Positions 42,495-53,200 of a stretch of DNA of 64,000 nt are shown here, in pieces. The position numbers and the translations under genes are program-made. The notes below the pieces were generated by a model. That model did no database searches. It saw only the letters and a list, made by a program, of their open reading frames with translations, and had not been told where the DNA came from. The DNA is taken from positions 558,001 to 622,000 of the forward strand of contig NZ_PGTS01000001.1 in the NCBI RefSeq assembly GCF_002844235.1, given 5' to 3'. The stretch's first letter is position 1. Every line of letters starts with the position of its first letter. The stretch is from Thalassospira povalilytica (GTDB taxonomy: Bacteria > Pseudomonadota > Alphaproteobacteria > Rhodospirillales > Thalassospiraceae).

Positions 42495-45400
42495 ATGACA
42501 CAGCAAGCCATTCGCACCGATGAACCGGTCTATGCCGAACTTCAGGTCAGCAGCAATTTTTCCTTTTTGCGCGGGGCATCCCATGCCGAGGAACTGGTTT
42601 TGACCGCCGCGACCAAGGGATTGCATGCCATTGCGCTGACGGATCGCAACACATTGGCCGGTGTCGTGCGCGGACATAGCGCACATCGCAATTATGCCGA
42701 CCGGTTAAATTACATTGTTGGCTGCCGGCTTGATCCGATGGATGGCCCATCCTTGCTGTGTTATCCGACCGATCGGGTATCCTATGCGCGATTGTGCCGG
42801 TTGCTTACCCTTGGCAAGCGCCGTGCGCCCAAGGGGGCGTGCGAGATTTATCTTGCCGATATTGTCGATCACAAGGACGGGCTGCTGTTCATTGCCGTGC
42901 CACCACAGGTGCCGGATGATGCATTTCCCAGCGATCTGGTACGGCTCAAATCATGGTTCGGGGGGCGATTGTGGCTCTCTGTCGGGCGGTTCATGGACGG
43001 GTTCGACAGCGAACGCCTTGCCTTTACTGAGGAAATCGAAACCCGTCTTGGCATTCCTGCGGTCGTGACCAATGATGTTCATATGCATCTTCGGTCGCGC
43101 AAACCCCTGCAGGATGTGCTGACCTGTATCCGCCATCATTGCCGGATCGAGGATGCGGGCTATCGGTTATTCCCCAATGGGGAACGCCATATCAAGTCGC
43201 CGCGTGAAATGGCACGTCTGTTTCCTGATCATCCCCATTGGCTTGCCCGCACGGTCGAGATTGCCGATCAATGCACCTTCAGCCTTGATGAATTGCGCTA
43301 TGAATATCCCGATGAAAATGACGGATCGGGCGAAGGTACACAGGAACGTCTGATCCGTTTGACCTGGGAAGGGGCGGCAAAACGCTATCCCGAAGGGGTG
43401 CCCGACAAGGTCAGAAACCTGATCGAGACCGAGCTTAAACTGATCGACGAGCTGGGCTATGCCCCCTATTTCCTGACGGTGCATGACATTGTGGCCTTTG
43501 CCCGGTCCAGGGGAATTTTGTGCCAGGGGCGGGGATCGGCGGCCAATTCATCGGTTTGTTTTTGCCTGCATGTCACATCGGTTGACCCCAATAAGGTGGA
43601 GTTGCTGTTTTCGCGCTTCATCAGCAATGCCCGTAATGAACCGCCCGATATCGACGTTGATTTTGAACATGAACGCCGCGAAGAAGTCATTCAGTTCATC
43701 TATGAACGATATGGCCGTGAACGTGCCGGATTGACCGCGACGGTGATTTCATACCGGTCGCGCAGTGCCATTCGTGATGTCGGCAAGGTGTTCGGCCTGT
43801 CCGAAGACACCATTGTCAAACTGACCAAAACCATCTGGGGATCAAGCAGCAAGGGTGCGCATGACACCATGATGCGCCAATCGGGCATTCATCCCGATGA
43901 GCCAAGGCTTAAGGCCGTGCTTGATCTGGCGGGCGAACTCACCGGATTTCCCCGCCATTTGTCGCAACATGTCGGTGGGTTTGTCATTACGCGCGGGCCG
44001 CTTTGTGAACTTTCGCCGATTGCCAATGCGGCGATGGCCGATCGCACGACGATTGAATGGGACAAGGACGATATTGATGCGCTGGGCATTCTCAAGGTCG
44101 ATATCCTCGCCCTCGGGATGTTGACCTGCATTCGCAAGGCACTGGATGATTTGCGCGCGCACAAGAATATTGATTATGACCTTGCGACCCTGCCCAAGGA
44201 AGACCGGGCAACCTACCGGATGCTTGAAAAGGCCGACAGTATCGGGACTTTCCAGGTGGAATCGCGTGCACAAATGAGCATGCTGCCCCGTCTTAAACCC
44301 AAAAGCATCTATGACCTGACCATTCAGGTGGCGATTGTGCGCCCCGGTCCGATTCAGGGCGGCATGGTTCATCCCTTCTTGCAGCGGCGCATGGGACGGG
44401 AAAAGGTCGAATATCCGTCCAAACAGCTTGAAGCCGTTTTGAAGCGAACCTGTGGCGTGCCGCTGTTCCAGGAACAGGCGATGCAGATCGCCATTGTTGC
44501 CGCCGGCTATTCCGGCGGAGAAGCCGATAACCTGCGCCGGGCCATGGCGACCTTCAAACGCACCGGCACGATCGGCGAACATCGCACCAAATTCATCAAT
44601 GGCATGCTCAAAAACGGCTATGATATCGAGTTTGCCGAACGCTGTTTCAAACAGATCGAAGGCTTTGCCGATTACGGATTTCCCGAAAGCCATGCGGCAA
44701 GCTTTGCCATTCTGGCCTATGCGTCATCCTGGCTGAAATGCCATCATCCGGATGTGTTTTTATGTGCGCTTTTGAACGCGCAGCCGATGGGGTTTTATGC
44801 CCCGGCGCAATTGGTCAATGATGCGCGCAATCACGGGGTGCGCGTGCTTGAAATCGATATCAATCACAGTTTCTGGGACAACCGGCTTGAACGTGAAATG
44901 GGCCGGGCCAGCGGCTATCACGCGGTGCGGCTCGGCTTTCGCCAGATCAAGGGATTTGGCGAACTTGATGCCCTTGCCCTGATGGCCAATCGTCCGGCTG
45001 GCGGCTTTCAGGATATCTATCTGATGGCGCGTCAGACCGGTCTGTCACCCGCGGCCCTTGAAAAACTGGCCGAAGCCGATGCGTTTGGATCTCTTGGTCT
45101 GTCGCGGCGCGAAGCGCTTTGGGCCGTCCGGCGCTTTGGCAAGGGGCGCAAACCACCCGCTGCCTTGCCCTTGTTTGAAGCAGCCCAGAATTTCAACCAC
45201 AATATGGGGGTATCAGCCGAATTCGGGCCGGAAGCCCCGGTGGATTTGCCGGTTATGGGGCCGGGCGAAGAAATCATCGAGGATTATGCAAGCCTGCGCT
45301 TGTCGCTTAAGGGGCACCCGATCAGCATGTTGCGTGATGCCCTTGGCGGGGCCGGTATCAGCAAGGCGACGGATCTGGCCCGGGTTCGCGACGGCGACCG

Positions 45401-45797
45401 GATCAGTCATGCCGGTCTTGCCATTGTGCGTCAACGTCCAGGTACGGCATCGGGGGTGGTGTTCATCACGCTTGAGGATGAAACAGGCATCACCAATCTG
45501 GTGGTCTGGAACAAGGTAATGGAAAAATACCGTCGCGAAGTTATGACCGCTACGGTGATGGGGGTAACCGGCAAGCTTCAGCGTGAAGACGGCGTGACCC
45601 ATATCATCGCCGACAAGCTGGTTGATCTGACCCCCATGTTGCAAGGATTGACCGAAAACAACAGAATTGCGCGCAGCAACAATACCCATCCGCGCAATCT
45701 GCGTTGGGCAAGCGGGCTTGATGGTTTGGGTTCCTCACCTGCATCAAAGGCGCAAACTGCCCCGACCCTGAAAATTGACAGTCATGATTTCCATTGA
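42495..45797 (+). CDS. dnaE2: Error-prone DNA polymerase DnaE2 (ImuC)
   Basis: 1100-residue C-family polymerase used in SOS mutagenesis. The PHP domain opens with YAELQVSSNFSFLRGASHAEEL. The polymerase active-site aspartates lie in PPDIDVDFEHERREEV, with GRGSAANSSVCFCL before and the OB fold near residue 950. ATG 42495 follows GGGGGATGATGCC, four bases after imuB. Length and order match the imuA-imuB-dnaE2 cassette. Confidence 0.97.
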   Translation: MTQQAIRTDEPVYAELQVSSNFSFLRGASHAEELVLTAATKGLHAIALTDRNTLAGVVRGHSAHRNYADRLNYIVGCRLDPMDGPSLLCYPTDRVSYARLCRLLTLGKRRAPKGACEIYLADIVDHKDGLLFIAVPPQVPDDAFPSDLVRLKSWFGGRLWLSVGRFMDGFDSERLAFTEEIETRLGIPAVVTNDVHMHLRSRKPLQDVLTCIRHHCRIEDAGYRLFPNGERHIKSPREMARLFPDHPHWLARTVEIADQCTFSLDELRYEYPDENDGSGEGTQERLIRLTWEGAAKRYPEGVPDKVRNLIETELKLIDELGYAPYFLTVHDIVAFARSRGILCQGRGSAANSSVCFCLHVTSVDPNKVELLFSRFISNARNEPPDIDVDFEHERREEVIQFIYERYGRERAGLTATVISYRSRSAIRDVGKVFGLSEDTIVKLTKTIWGSSSKGAHDTMMRQSGIHPDEPRLKAVLDLAGELTGFPRHLSQHVGGFVITRGPLCELSPIANAAMADRTTIEWDKDDIDALGILKVDILALGMLTCIRKALDDLRAHKNIDYDLATLPKEDRATYRMLEKADSIGTFQVESRAQMSMLPRLKPKSIYDLTIQVAIVRPGPIQGGMVHPFLQRRMGREKVEYPSKQLEAVLKRTCGVPLFQEQAMQIAIVAAGYSGGEADNLRRAMATFKRTGTIGEHRTKFINGMLKNGYDIEFAERCFKQIEGFADYGFPESHAASFAILAYASSWLKCHHPDVFLCALLNAQPMGFYAPAQLVNDARNHGVRVLEIDINHSFWDNRLEREMGRASGYHAVRLGFRQIKGFGELDALALMANRPAGGFQDIYLMARQTGLSPAALEKLAEADAFGSLGLSRREALWAVRRFGKGRKPPAALPLFEAAQNFNHNMGVSAEFGPEAPVDLPVMGPGEEIIEDYASLRLSLKGHPISMLRDALGGAGISKATDLARVRDGDRISHAGLAIVRQRPGTASGVVFITLEDETGITNLVVWNKVMEKYRREVMTATVMGVTGKLQREDGVTHIIADKLVDLTPMLQGLTENNRIARSNNTHPRNLRWASGLDGLGSSPASKAQTAPTLKIDSHDFH

Positions 45798-45856
45798 CCG
45801 CCCAACAGATGCGGCGATTTTCTGTGCCGCAGTTATCGGGATTGGGGCAGCAATGC

Positions 45857-46198
45857 CTATGCTTCGAACCCTTCGTCTTCGTCGGCGGAATAGTCTTTTA
45901 GCTGATCAATGATCGACAGGGCCTTGGCAGACGGGTTTGCCACGCCCTCGTCAATCAGCAGCTTTTCAAGGTCACATGCCATTTCCCCCAGTCTGGGGAA
46001 GCCATATGTTTTTGCCGTTCCGGAAATGCGGTGGACTTCCATCAGAAGAACTTCGAAATCATCCCGGTTCGGAGTTTCGCAGTAACGCGACCAGGTGCTT
46101 ACGATAAAGTCGATTTTCTCAGAAGTTTGCTCGGCATAGCGTTCACGCAACGCAGCAATTTTCGACTGAAAGCTGTTCATGTTTATCGAAGCGTTCAT
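45857..46198 (-). CDS. Stand-alone HPt (histidine phosphotransfer) protein
   Basis: 113-residue four-helix HPt domain. The phospho-accepting histidine is His56 in EVHRISGTAKTYGFPRLGEM, the standard HxxKG-like motif with HRISGTAKTYG. It starts two bases after the preceding gene stop in the same orientation, so it is the third gene of an adhesin-receiver-HPt operon. It can relay phosphate from the hybrid kinase at the end of the window, which lacks its own HPt domain. Confidence 0.88.
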   Translation of the reverse strand: MNASINMNSFQSKIAALRERYAEQTSEKIDFIVSTWSRYCETPNRDDFEVLLMEVHRISGTAKTYGFPRLGEMACDLEKLLIDEGVANPSAKALSIIDQLKDYSADEDEGFEA

Positions 46199-46200
46199 GA

Positions 46201-47232
46201 CTATAAAATCTCCAGAACACGATTGAGGTGTATTCTACTGTTGATGGATATCCATTCCTTGGACGGTGCGGTTTGCGGGCTTCGTCCTTCTTCCCCCAGA
46301 AAGCAGAACTGCCCGCCCGAGAAAACGTTTTCCGGATGCAGCAGATACTCGTCAGACACGCCGGGAAGTGCGATGGTCACAGGCAGATATCCCGACTTTA
46401 CCAGTGTCGTGATCAGATTGTCTTTCGCATCCAGAAGTGCGAGTGGACGGAACCGGCAACTTCCGCGTTCACCAATCACCCCGAATCTGGACTGTTCGTT
46501 CATGATATAGGTGACACCGGTTTCCAAACCAAGTCCGTCCTCGACCGGCATAAGCGGCCGGATCGATTTCCTCTTGAGAAAAGTCTCAAGAGATTCAATG
46601 CACGAGCGCGGCACATTGGCCGAAATCAGGACCGGCAAACAACCGGTGGAAAAGGTTTCCACAATATCCTTGAGAATGGGCACGCTGCCCGCCCCAGCCT
46701 TGAGCAAAAGCAGTTTGGGTTCTTTGCGTTTGACCAGGATTTCGATTTTCGGACTGTCGCCGATTTCATCCTGTTCCGATCCGAATGAATTGCGCCCCCA
46801 GAAAATGATCTTTTCAAGCATGGTTGCGGCAATACCATCGAGATCGATATCAAGCATCGATGCAGACTTCCAGATCACATCGACCGCACCAAGATTAAGC
46901 AATTCATTGGCCAGTGTATGGCGTTGCTCGCTTAATGAACTCAGAACGATGATCGATGTATCGGCCTCGGACAGAATTTCGCGGGTGGCAGAAATACCAT
47001 CCTGATGGGGCATCGCGATATCCATCGTGATGACATCGGGCTGCAATCTTCGGGCGGCTTCAACGGCTTCAAGTCCGTTTTCGGCTTCCCCGACAATTTC
47101 GATTTCCGGATGATCCTCGCAAAGGGCAACCAAAGCCATTCGCATAAAGACGGAATCATCACAGATAAGCAGGCGTACCGGGCGTTGACCGCCTCGTTCT
47201 TGGGCAGCAAATTTTGTTATTGTCGCTGTCAT
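46201..47232 (-). CDS. Receiver fused to a CheB-like domain lacking catalytic residues
   Basis: 343 residues. The N-terminal receiver is intact: Asp25, Asp26, phospho-Asp71 in TMDIAMP, and the lysine in IWKSAS. The C-terminal domain has the length and predicted fold of CheB methylesterase, but where CheB has GASTGG it reads KAGAGSVPILK, and where CheB has the active-site HMP it reads SANVPRS. It is probably not an esterase and may be a binding or output domain. ATG 47232 follows GGAGAGGAG. Located directly after the giant repeat protein gene, so its partner is likely that secretion system rather than chemotaxis. Confidence 0.75.
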   Translation of the reverse strand: MTATITKFAAQERGGQRPVRLLICDDSVFMRMALVALCEDHPEIEIVGEAENGLEAVEAARRLQPDVITMDIAMPHQDGISATREILSEADTSIIVLSSLSEQRHTLANELLNLGAVDVIWKSASMLDIDLDGIAATMLEKIIFWGRNSFGSEQDEIGDSPKIEILVKRKEPKLLLLKAGAGSVPILKDIVETFSTGCLPVLISANVPRSCIESLETFLKRKSIRPLMPVEDGLGLETGVTYIMNEQSRFGVIGERGSCRFRPLALLDAKDNLITTLVKSGYLPVTIALPGVSDEYLLHPENVFSGGQFCFLGEEGRSPQTAPSKEWISINSRIHLNRVLEIL

Positions 47233-47257
47233 TTTATCCACTCCTCTCCAGACGGGA

Positions 47258-50200
47258 TCAGATCAACGGATCCAACGGATTTGGCAGCACATCGATATCC
47301 AGCGTTGCCGTCGTTGTCGCCACAGTATTGCTCGAAGAATCTTCAACCGTCGCCGTGATCGACAATTGCAGATCGTCTTCGGTGTCCGGCGTGATCGCCA
47401 GACCCACCAGATCCAGAAGCTCAAGCGTATAGGTGCCATCCGGGTTAAGCGTTCCGGCATTAAGCGTCGCACCGTTATCCACCCCGTCAATTGTCAGGGT
47501 GACATCCTCGGTAAGGGCAAGATCACTTACCGTAATCAAAAGCGGCGTGGGCGAGTCCTCGATCACAGCAGCAGAAAGCGACAGATCAAGTGTCGGTGCA
47601 TCTGCGATATTGAGAACTTCCAGATTGATATTGGCAATCGTGCTGTCACTGGTGCCACTGATCGGATCACTGACAGTGGCGGTCACGGTCAGAAGCGAAT
47701 CCCCCGGTTCCAGCGCGGTGACGGTCAAACCGACGAGTTCAGCCTGTGTCAGGGTCCAGCTACCATCGGGGTTTTCGATCCCGGCGGACAGGGTCGCATC
47801 GTTAGGCAATCCTTCGATGGTGACTTCAAGTACCTCGGTCGGGGACAACACACCAACATCGATGGTCAGACCACAAGCAGTGTCTTCGAGGCACAGTGCC
47901 GGCAGCCCCAGATTAAGCGTCGGGCCTTCTGCGACATTGAGGACCTCAAGATTGATATTGGCAATTGTGCTGTCGCTGGTGCCACTGATCGGATCATTGA
48001 CAGTGGCGGTCACGGTCAGAAGCGAATCACCCGGCTCAAGGACAGTGACAGTCAGCCCAACAAGTTCGGCCTGGGTCAGGGTCCAGCTGCCATCCGGATT
48101 CTTGATGCCAGCCGACAGGGTCCCATCATTGGGCAGCCCTTCGATGGTGACTTCCAGTACTTCTGATGGTGCCAGTACACCAACATCGATGGTCAGACCA
48201 CAAGCCGTGTCTTCGAGGCACAGTGCCGGCAGTCCCAGATTAAGGGTCGGGCCTTCTGCGACATTCAGGACCTCAAGATTGATATTGGCAATGGTGCTGT
48301 CGCTGGTGCCACTGATCGGATCATTGACGGTGGCGGTTACAGTCAAAAGCGAATCACCGGGCTCAAGGACAGTGACAGTCAGCCCGACAAGTTCGGCCTG
48401 GGTCAGGGTCCAGCTGCCATCCGGGTTTTTGATGCCGGCCGAAAGGGTCGCATCATTGGGCAGCCCTTCGATGGTGACTTCAAGAACTTCCGATGGTGCC
48501 AACACACCAACATCGATTGTCAGACCGCAAGCAGTGTCTTCCAGACACAGCGCCGGCAGCCCGAGATTCAGGGTCGGGCCTTCTGCGACATTGAGGACCT
48601 CAAGATTGATATTGGCAATGGTGCTGTCGCTGGTGCCACTGATCGGGTCATTGACGGTGGCGGTTACAGTCAGAAGCGAATCACCGGGCTCAAGGACAGT
48701 GACGGTCAAACCGACCAGTTCTGCCTGTGTCAGGGTCCAGCTGCCATCCGGGTTCTTGATGCCAGCCGACAGGGTTGCATCATTGGGCAACCCTTCGATG
48801 GTGACTTCCAGTACTTCTGATGGTGCCAGTACGCCAACATCGATGGTCAGACCACAGGCTGTGTCTTCCAGACACAGTGCTGGCAGGCCAAGGGTCAACT
48901 CAGGACCGTCTGCAACGTTTTCAACCTGAACCGTAAGCGTTTCAGAGACAGATGCAGAGTCTGAGCCATCAACCGAAGTCGCGGTAACTGTCAGATCGAA
49001 CGAGCCATAGTAATCAGCAGGCGGCGTGATGGTCAGACCAGCCAGCTCACCGGCAGTCAGGGTGACGGTCCCATCCGGGTTTACAGTACCAGCCGACAAA
49101 GTAGAACCCGCCGGGATGTCGCTGATGGTGACCGACAGGGTTTCATCCGCATCGGTCAGGCCAGCGGTGATGTCGAGCGCAATGGCGCTGTCTTCGTTGC
49201 CCGAAGCCGGATCAACACTGAGTGTCGGAGCGTCTGCCTGGGCATCAACGGTGACGGCAAGTGTTTCACTAACAGATGCCGTATCCGATCCTTCGGTCGA
49301 AGTCGCCGTCACGGTCAGATCAAACGAGCCACTGAAGTCTTCCGGCGGGGTGATGGTCAGACCTGCCAACTCACCAGCGGTCAGGGTCACAGTCCCATCC
49401 GGGTTTACGGTACCAGCCGACAGGGTGGACCCAGCCGGGATATCACTGATGGTGACCGACAGGGTCTCGTCTGCATCGGTCAGACCAGCGGTGATGTTGA
49501 GTGCAATGGCGCTGTCTTCGTTACCAGAGGCAGGATCAACGCTCAGCGTCGGAGCATCAGCAACCGGATCAACGGTGACAGACAGGGTATCGGCTATGGA
49601 TGCGGTATCCGCACCATCCGAAGACGTTGCAGTCACAGTCAGATCAAACGACCCGCTGAAGTCTTCCGGCGGGGTAATCGTCAAGCCAGCGAGTTCCGCA
49701 GCGGTCAGGGTAACCGTTCCATCCGGATTAACGGTACCAGCCGAGAGGGTGGAACCAGCCGGAATGTCACTGATGGTCACCGACAGGGTCTCATCCGCAT
49801 CGGTCAGGCCAGCGGTGATATCAAGCGCAATGGCGCTGTCTTCATTGCCCGAAGCCGGATCAACGCTCAGCGTCGGAGCATCGGCAACCGGATCAACCGT
49901 AACCGACAGGGTATCGGCGATCGACGCGGTATCTGCACCATCCGAGGAGGTCGCCGTCACAGTCAGATCGAATGAGCCACTGAAGTCTTCTGGCGGCGTG
50001 ATTGTCAAACCAGCCAACTCACCGGCAGTCAGGGTCACAGTCCCATCCGGATTGACGGTGCCAGCCGACAAGGTGGAACCAGCAGGAATGTCACTGATGG
50101 TCACCGACAGGGTTTCGTCCGCATCGGTTAGGCCAGCGGTAATGTCGAGAGCAATGGCGCTGTCTTCGTTGCCGGTTGCCGGATCGACACTGAGTGTCGG

Positions 50201-53200
50201 GGCATCGGCAACCGGATCAACGGTCACAGACAGGGTATCGGCGATCGACGCGGTATCCGCACCATCGGAAGACGTTGCAGTCACGGTCAGATCAAACGAC
50301 CCGCTGAAGTCTTCCGGCGGGGTAATCGTCAAGCCAGCAAGTTCTGCAGCGGTCAGGGTAACCGTTCCATCCGGATTAACGGTACCAGCCGACAGAGTGG
50401 AACCAGCCGGAATGTCGCTGATGGTCACCGAGAGGGTCTCATCCGCATCGGTCAGGCCAGCGGAGATATCGAGCGCAATGGCGCTGTCTTCGTTACCAGA
50501 GGCAGGATCAACGCTGAGCGTCGGTGCGTCAGCAACCGGATCAACCGTAACCGACAGGGTATCTGCAATCGACGCCGTATCCGCACCATCGGAAGACGTT
50601 GCAGTCACAGTCAGATCAAACGATCCGCTAAAGTCTTCTGGGGGTGTAATTGTCAGGCCTGCCAACTCACCAGCAGTCAGGGTCACAGTGCCGTCGGGAT
50701 TAACGGTACCAGCGGACAGAGTGGAACCAGCCGGGATGTCGCTGATGGTGACCGACAGGGTCTCGTCGGCATCAGTCAGACCCGCGGTGATGTCGAGTGC
50801 AATTGCACTGTCTTCGTTGCCCGAAGCCGGGTCAACGCTGAGCGTCGGTGCATCAGCAACCGGATCAACAGTAACCGACAGGGTGTCGGCAACGGATGCC
50901 GTGTCTGCACCATCCGAGGAGGTGGCGGTTACAGTCAGATCAAACGACCCGCTGAAGTCTTCCGGCGGCGTAATCGTCAAACCAGCGAGTTCCGCAGCAG
51001 TCAGAGTGACGGTTCCATCCGGATTAACGGTACCAGCCGAAAGAGTTGAACCAGCCGGGATGTCGCTGATGGTGACCGACAGGGTCTCGTCGGCATCAGT
51101 CAGACCCGCGGTGATATCGAGCGCAATGGCAATGTCTTCGTTACCTGTTGCCGGATCGACACTGAGTGTCGGGGCATCCGCGACCGGATCGACAGTGACC
51201 GAAAGCGTATCGGCGATCGACGCTGTGTCGGCACCGTCACTCGACGTTGCAGTGACGGTCAGATCAAACGACCCACTAAAGTCTTCCGGTGGGGTGATGG
51301 TCAGACCTGCCAACTCACCAGCGGTGAGGGTAACCGTCCCATCCGGGTTTACAGTGCCAGCCGACAGGGTTGCGCCTGCGGGAATGTCACTGATGGTGAT
51401 TTCCAGGCCTTCACCGGCATCGGTTACGCCGGCCGTGATATCAAGCGTGATGGCACCGCCATCTTCAGCGCCGCTGGCGCCATTGACCGTCAGGGTCGGG
51501 GTGCCGGCAACGGCTTCAACCGTTGTCGAGACGTTTTCGGTAACGGTTTCGGTGCCGGCTCCGGACGTGGTTTCAGCGGTTACCGTGAAATCAAGGCTGC
51601 CATTGTAATCGTCAGGCGGGGTCAGGGTAAGACCGGCCAGCTCGCCTGGGGTCAGGGTGACGGAGCCGTCGGGATTGACGGTTCCGGCAGAAAGAGTGGT
51701 ACCGGCAGGCAGGCCGTCAACAGTGACTTCGACAACACTTTCACCGCTTTCAACGGCGACACTGATATCGAGAGGTGTTGCAGCATCTTCCAGCACGGCA
51801 CCATCGAAGCTGACAGTAACACTTGGCAGTGCGCCAGCATCGACCACATCGACAGTCGCACTTTGGGTCGTGCTGTCGGTTGTGCCATTGATGGTGTGTG
51901 TCACGGTGACATCCACCGTGAAGGAGATATTGACGGTTGTCGAAACCGTGAGGGTCAAGCCCGCAAGGTCGCCTTCGGAAAGGGTCCAGCTGCCATCCGG
52001 GTTCTGGGTGCCGGCACTGAGCGTTGCATCAGCGGGCAGACCGGTGACGGTGATTTCTGCGGTAACATCGGCCTCAAGCGGATCGAGGGTGATGGTCAGA
52101 TCGGACGGAACATTTTCTTCGATGACCGGATCGATATCGATCGTGACGGCCGGTGCATCAGCAACCGGATCAACCGTAACCGACAGGGTGTCAGCGATGG
52201 ACGCCGTATCTGCACCATCCGAAGAGGTAGCTGTCACAGTTAGATCAAACGACCCGTTAAAGTCTTCCGGCGGGGTGATGGTCAGACCTGCCAACTCACC
52301 AGCGGTCAGGGTGACGGTGCCATCCGGATTAACGGTGCCAGCCGACAAGGTGGAACCCGCGGGGATATCACTGATGGTGACCGAGAGGGTTTCATCCGCA
52401 TCGGTCAGGCCAGCAGTGATGTCGAGTGCAATCGCGCTGTCTTCGTTGCCCGAAGCCGGGTCAACACTGAGCGTCGGGGCATCTGCAACCGGATCAACGG
52501 TGACAGAGAGCGTATCGGCGATGGATGCGGTGTCTGCGCCATCCGAAGACGTTGCAGTCACAGTCAGATCAAACGACCCGCTGAAGTCTTCCGGCGGCGT
52601 GATCGTCAGACCGGCCAGCTCACCGGCAGTCAGGGTGACGGTGCCATCAGGGTTTACAGTACCAGCCGAGAGGGTGGAACCCGCCGGGATATCACTGATG
52701 GTGACCGAGAGGGTTTCATCCGCATCGGTCAGGCCAGCAGTGATGTCGAGTGCAATCGCGCTGTCTTCGTTGCCCGAAGCCGGGTCAACACTGAGCGTCG
52801 GGGCATCAGCAACCGGATCAACCGTAACCGACAGGGTGTCGGCAACGGATGCGGTATCCGCACCATCGGAAGACGTTGCAGTCACAGTCAGATCGAAGGA
52901 CCCACTGAAGTCTTCCGGCGGGGTAATCGTCAGACCGGCAAGTTCTGCAGCGGTGAGGGTCACAGTCCCGTCCGGATTAACGGTACCAGCCGACAGAGTG
53001 GAACCCGCCGGGATATCACTGATGGTGACCGAGAGGGTTTCATCCGCATCGGTCAGGCCAGCAGTGATGTCGAGTGCAATCGCGCTGTCTTCGTTGCCCG
53101 AAGCCGGGTCAACACTGAGCGTCGGAGCATCAGCAACCGGATCGACGGTGACCGACAGGGTATCTGCGATGGATGCCGTGTCCGCGCCGTCACTCGACGT

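Noticed and set aside
46201-47232. Functional chemotaxis methylesterase CheB
   Set aside because: Catalytic Ser and His motifs are missing and no chemotaxis gene is nearby.
49026-51608. Long plus-strand open frames (up to 860 residues) across 47433-54191
   Set aside because: They are the complement of the repeat array. The high-GC, codon-biased repeats keep the opposite frame open. They have no ribosome site or family motif, while the minus-strand product has clear Ig-like repeats.
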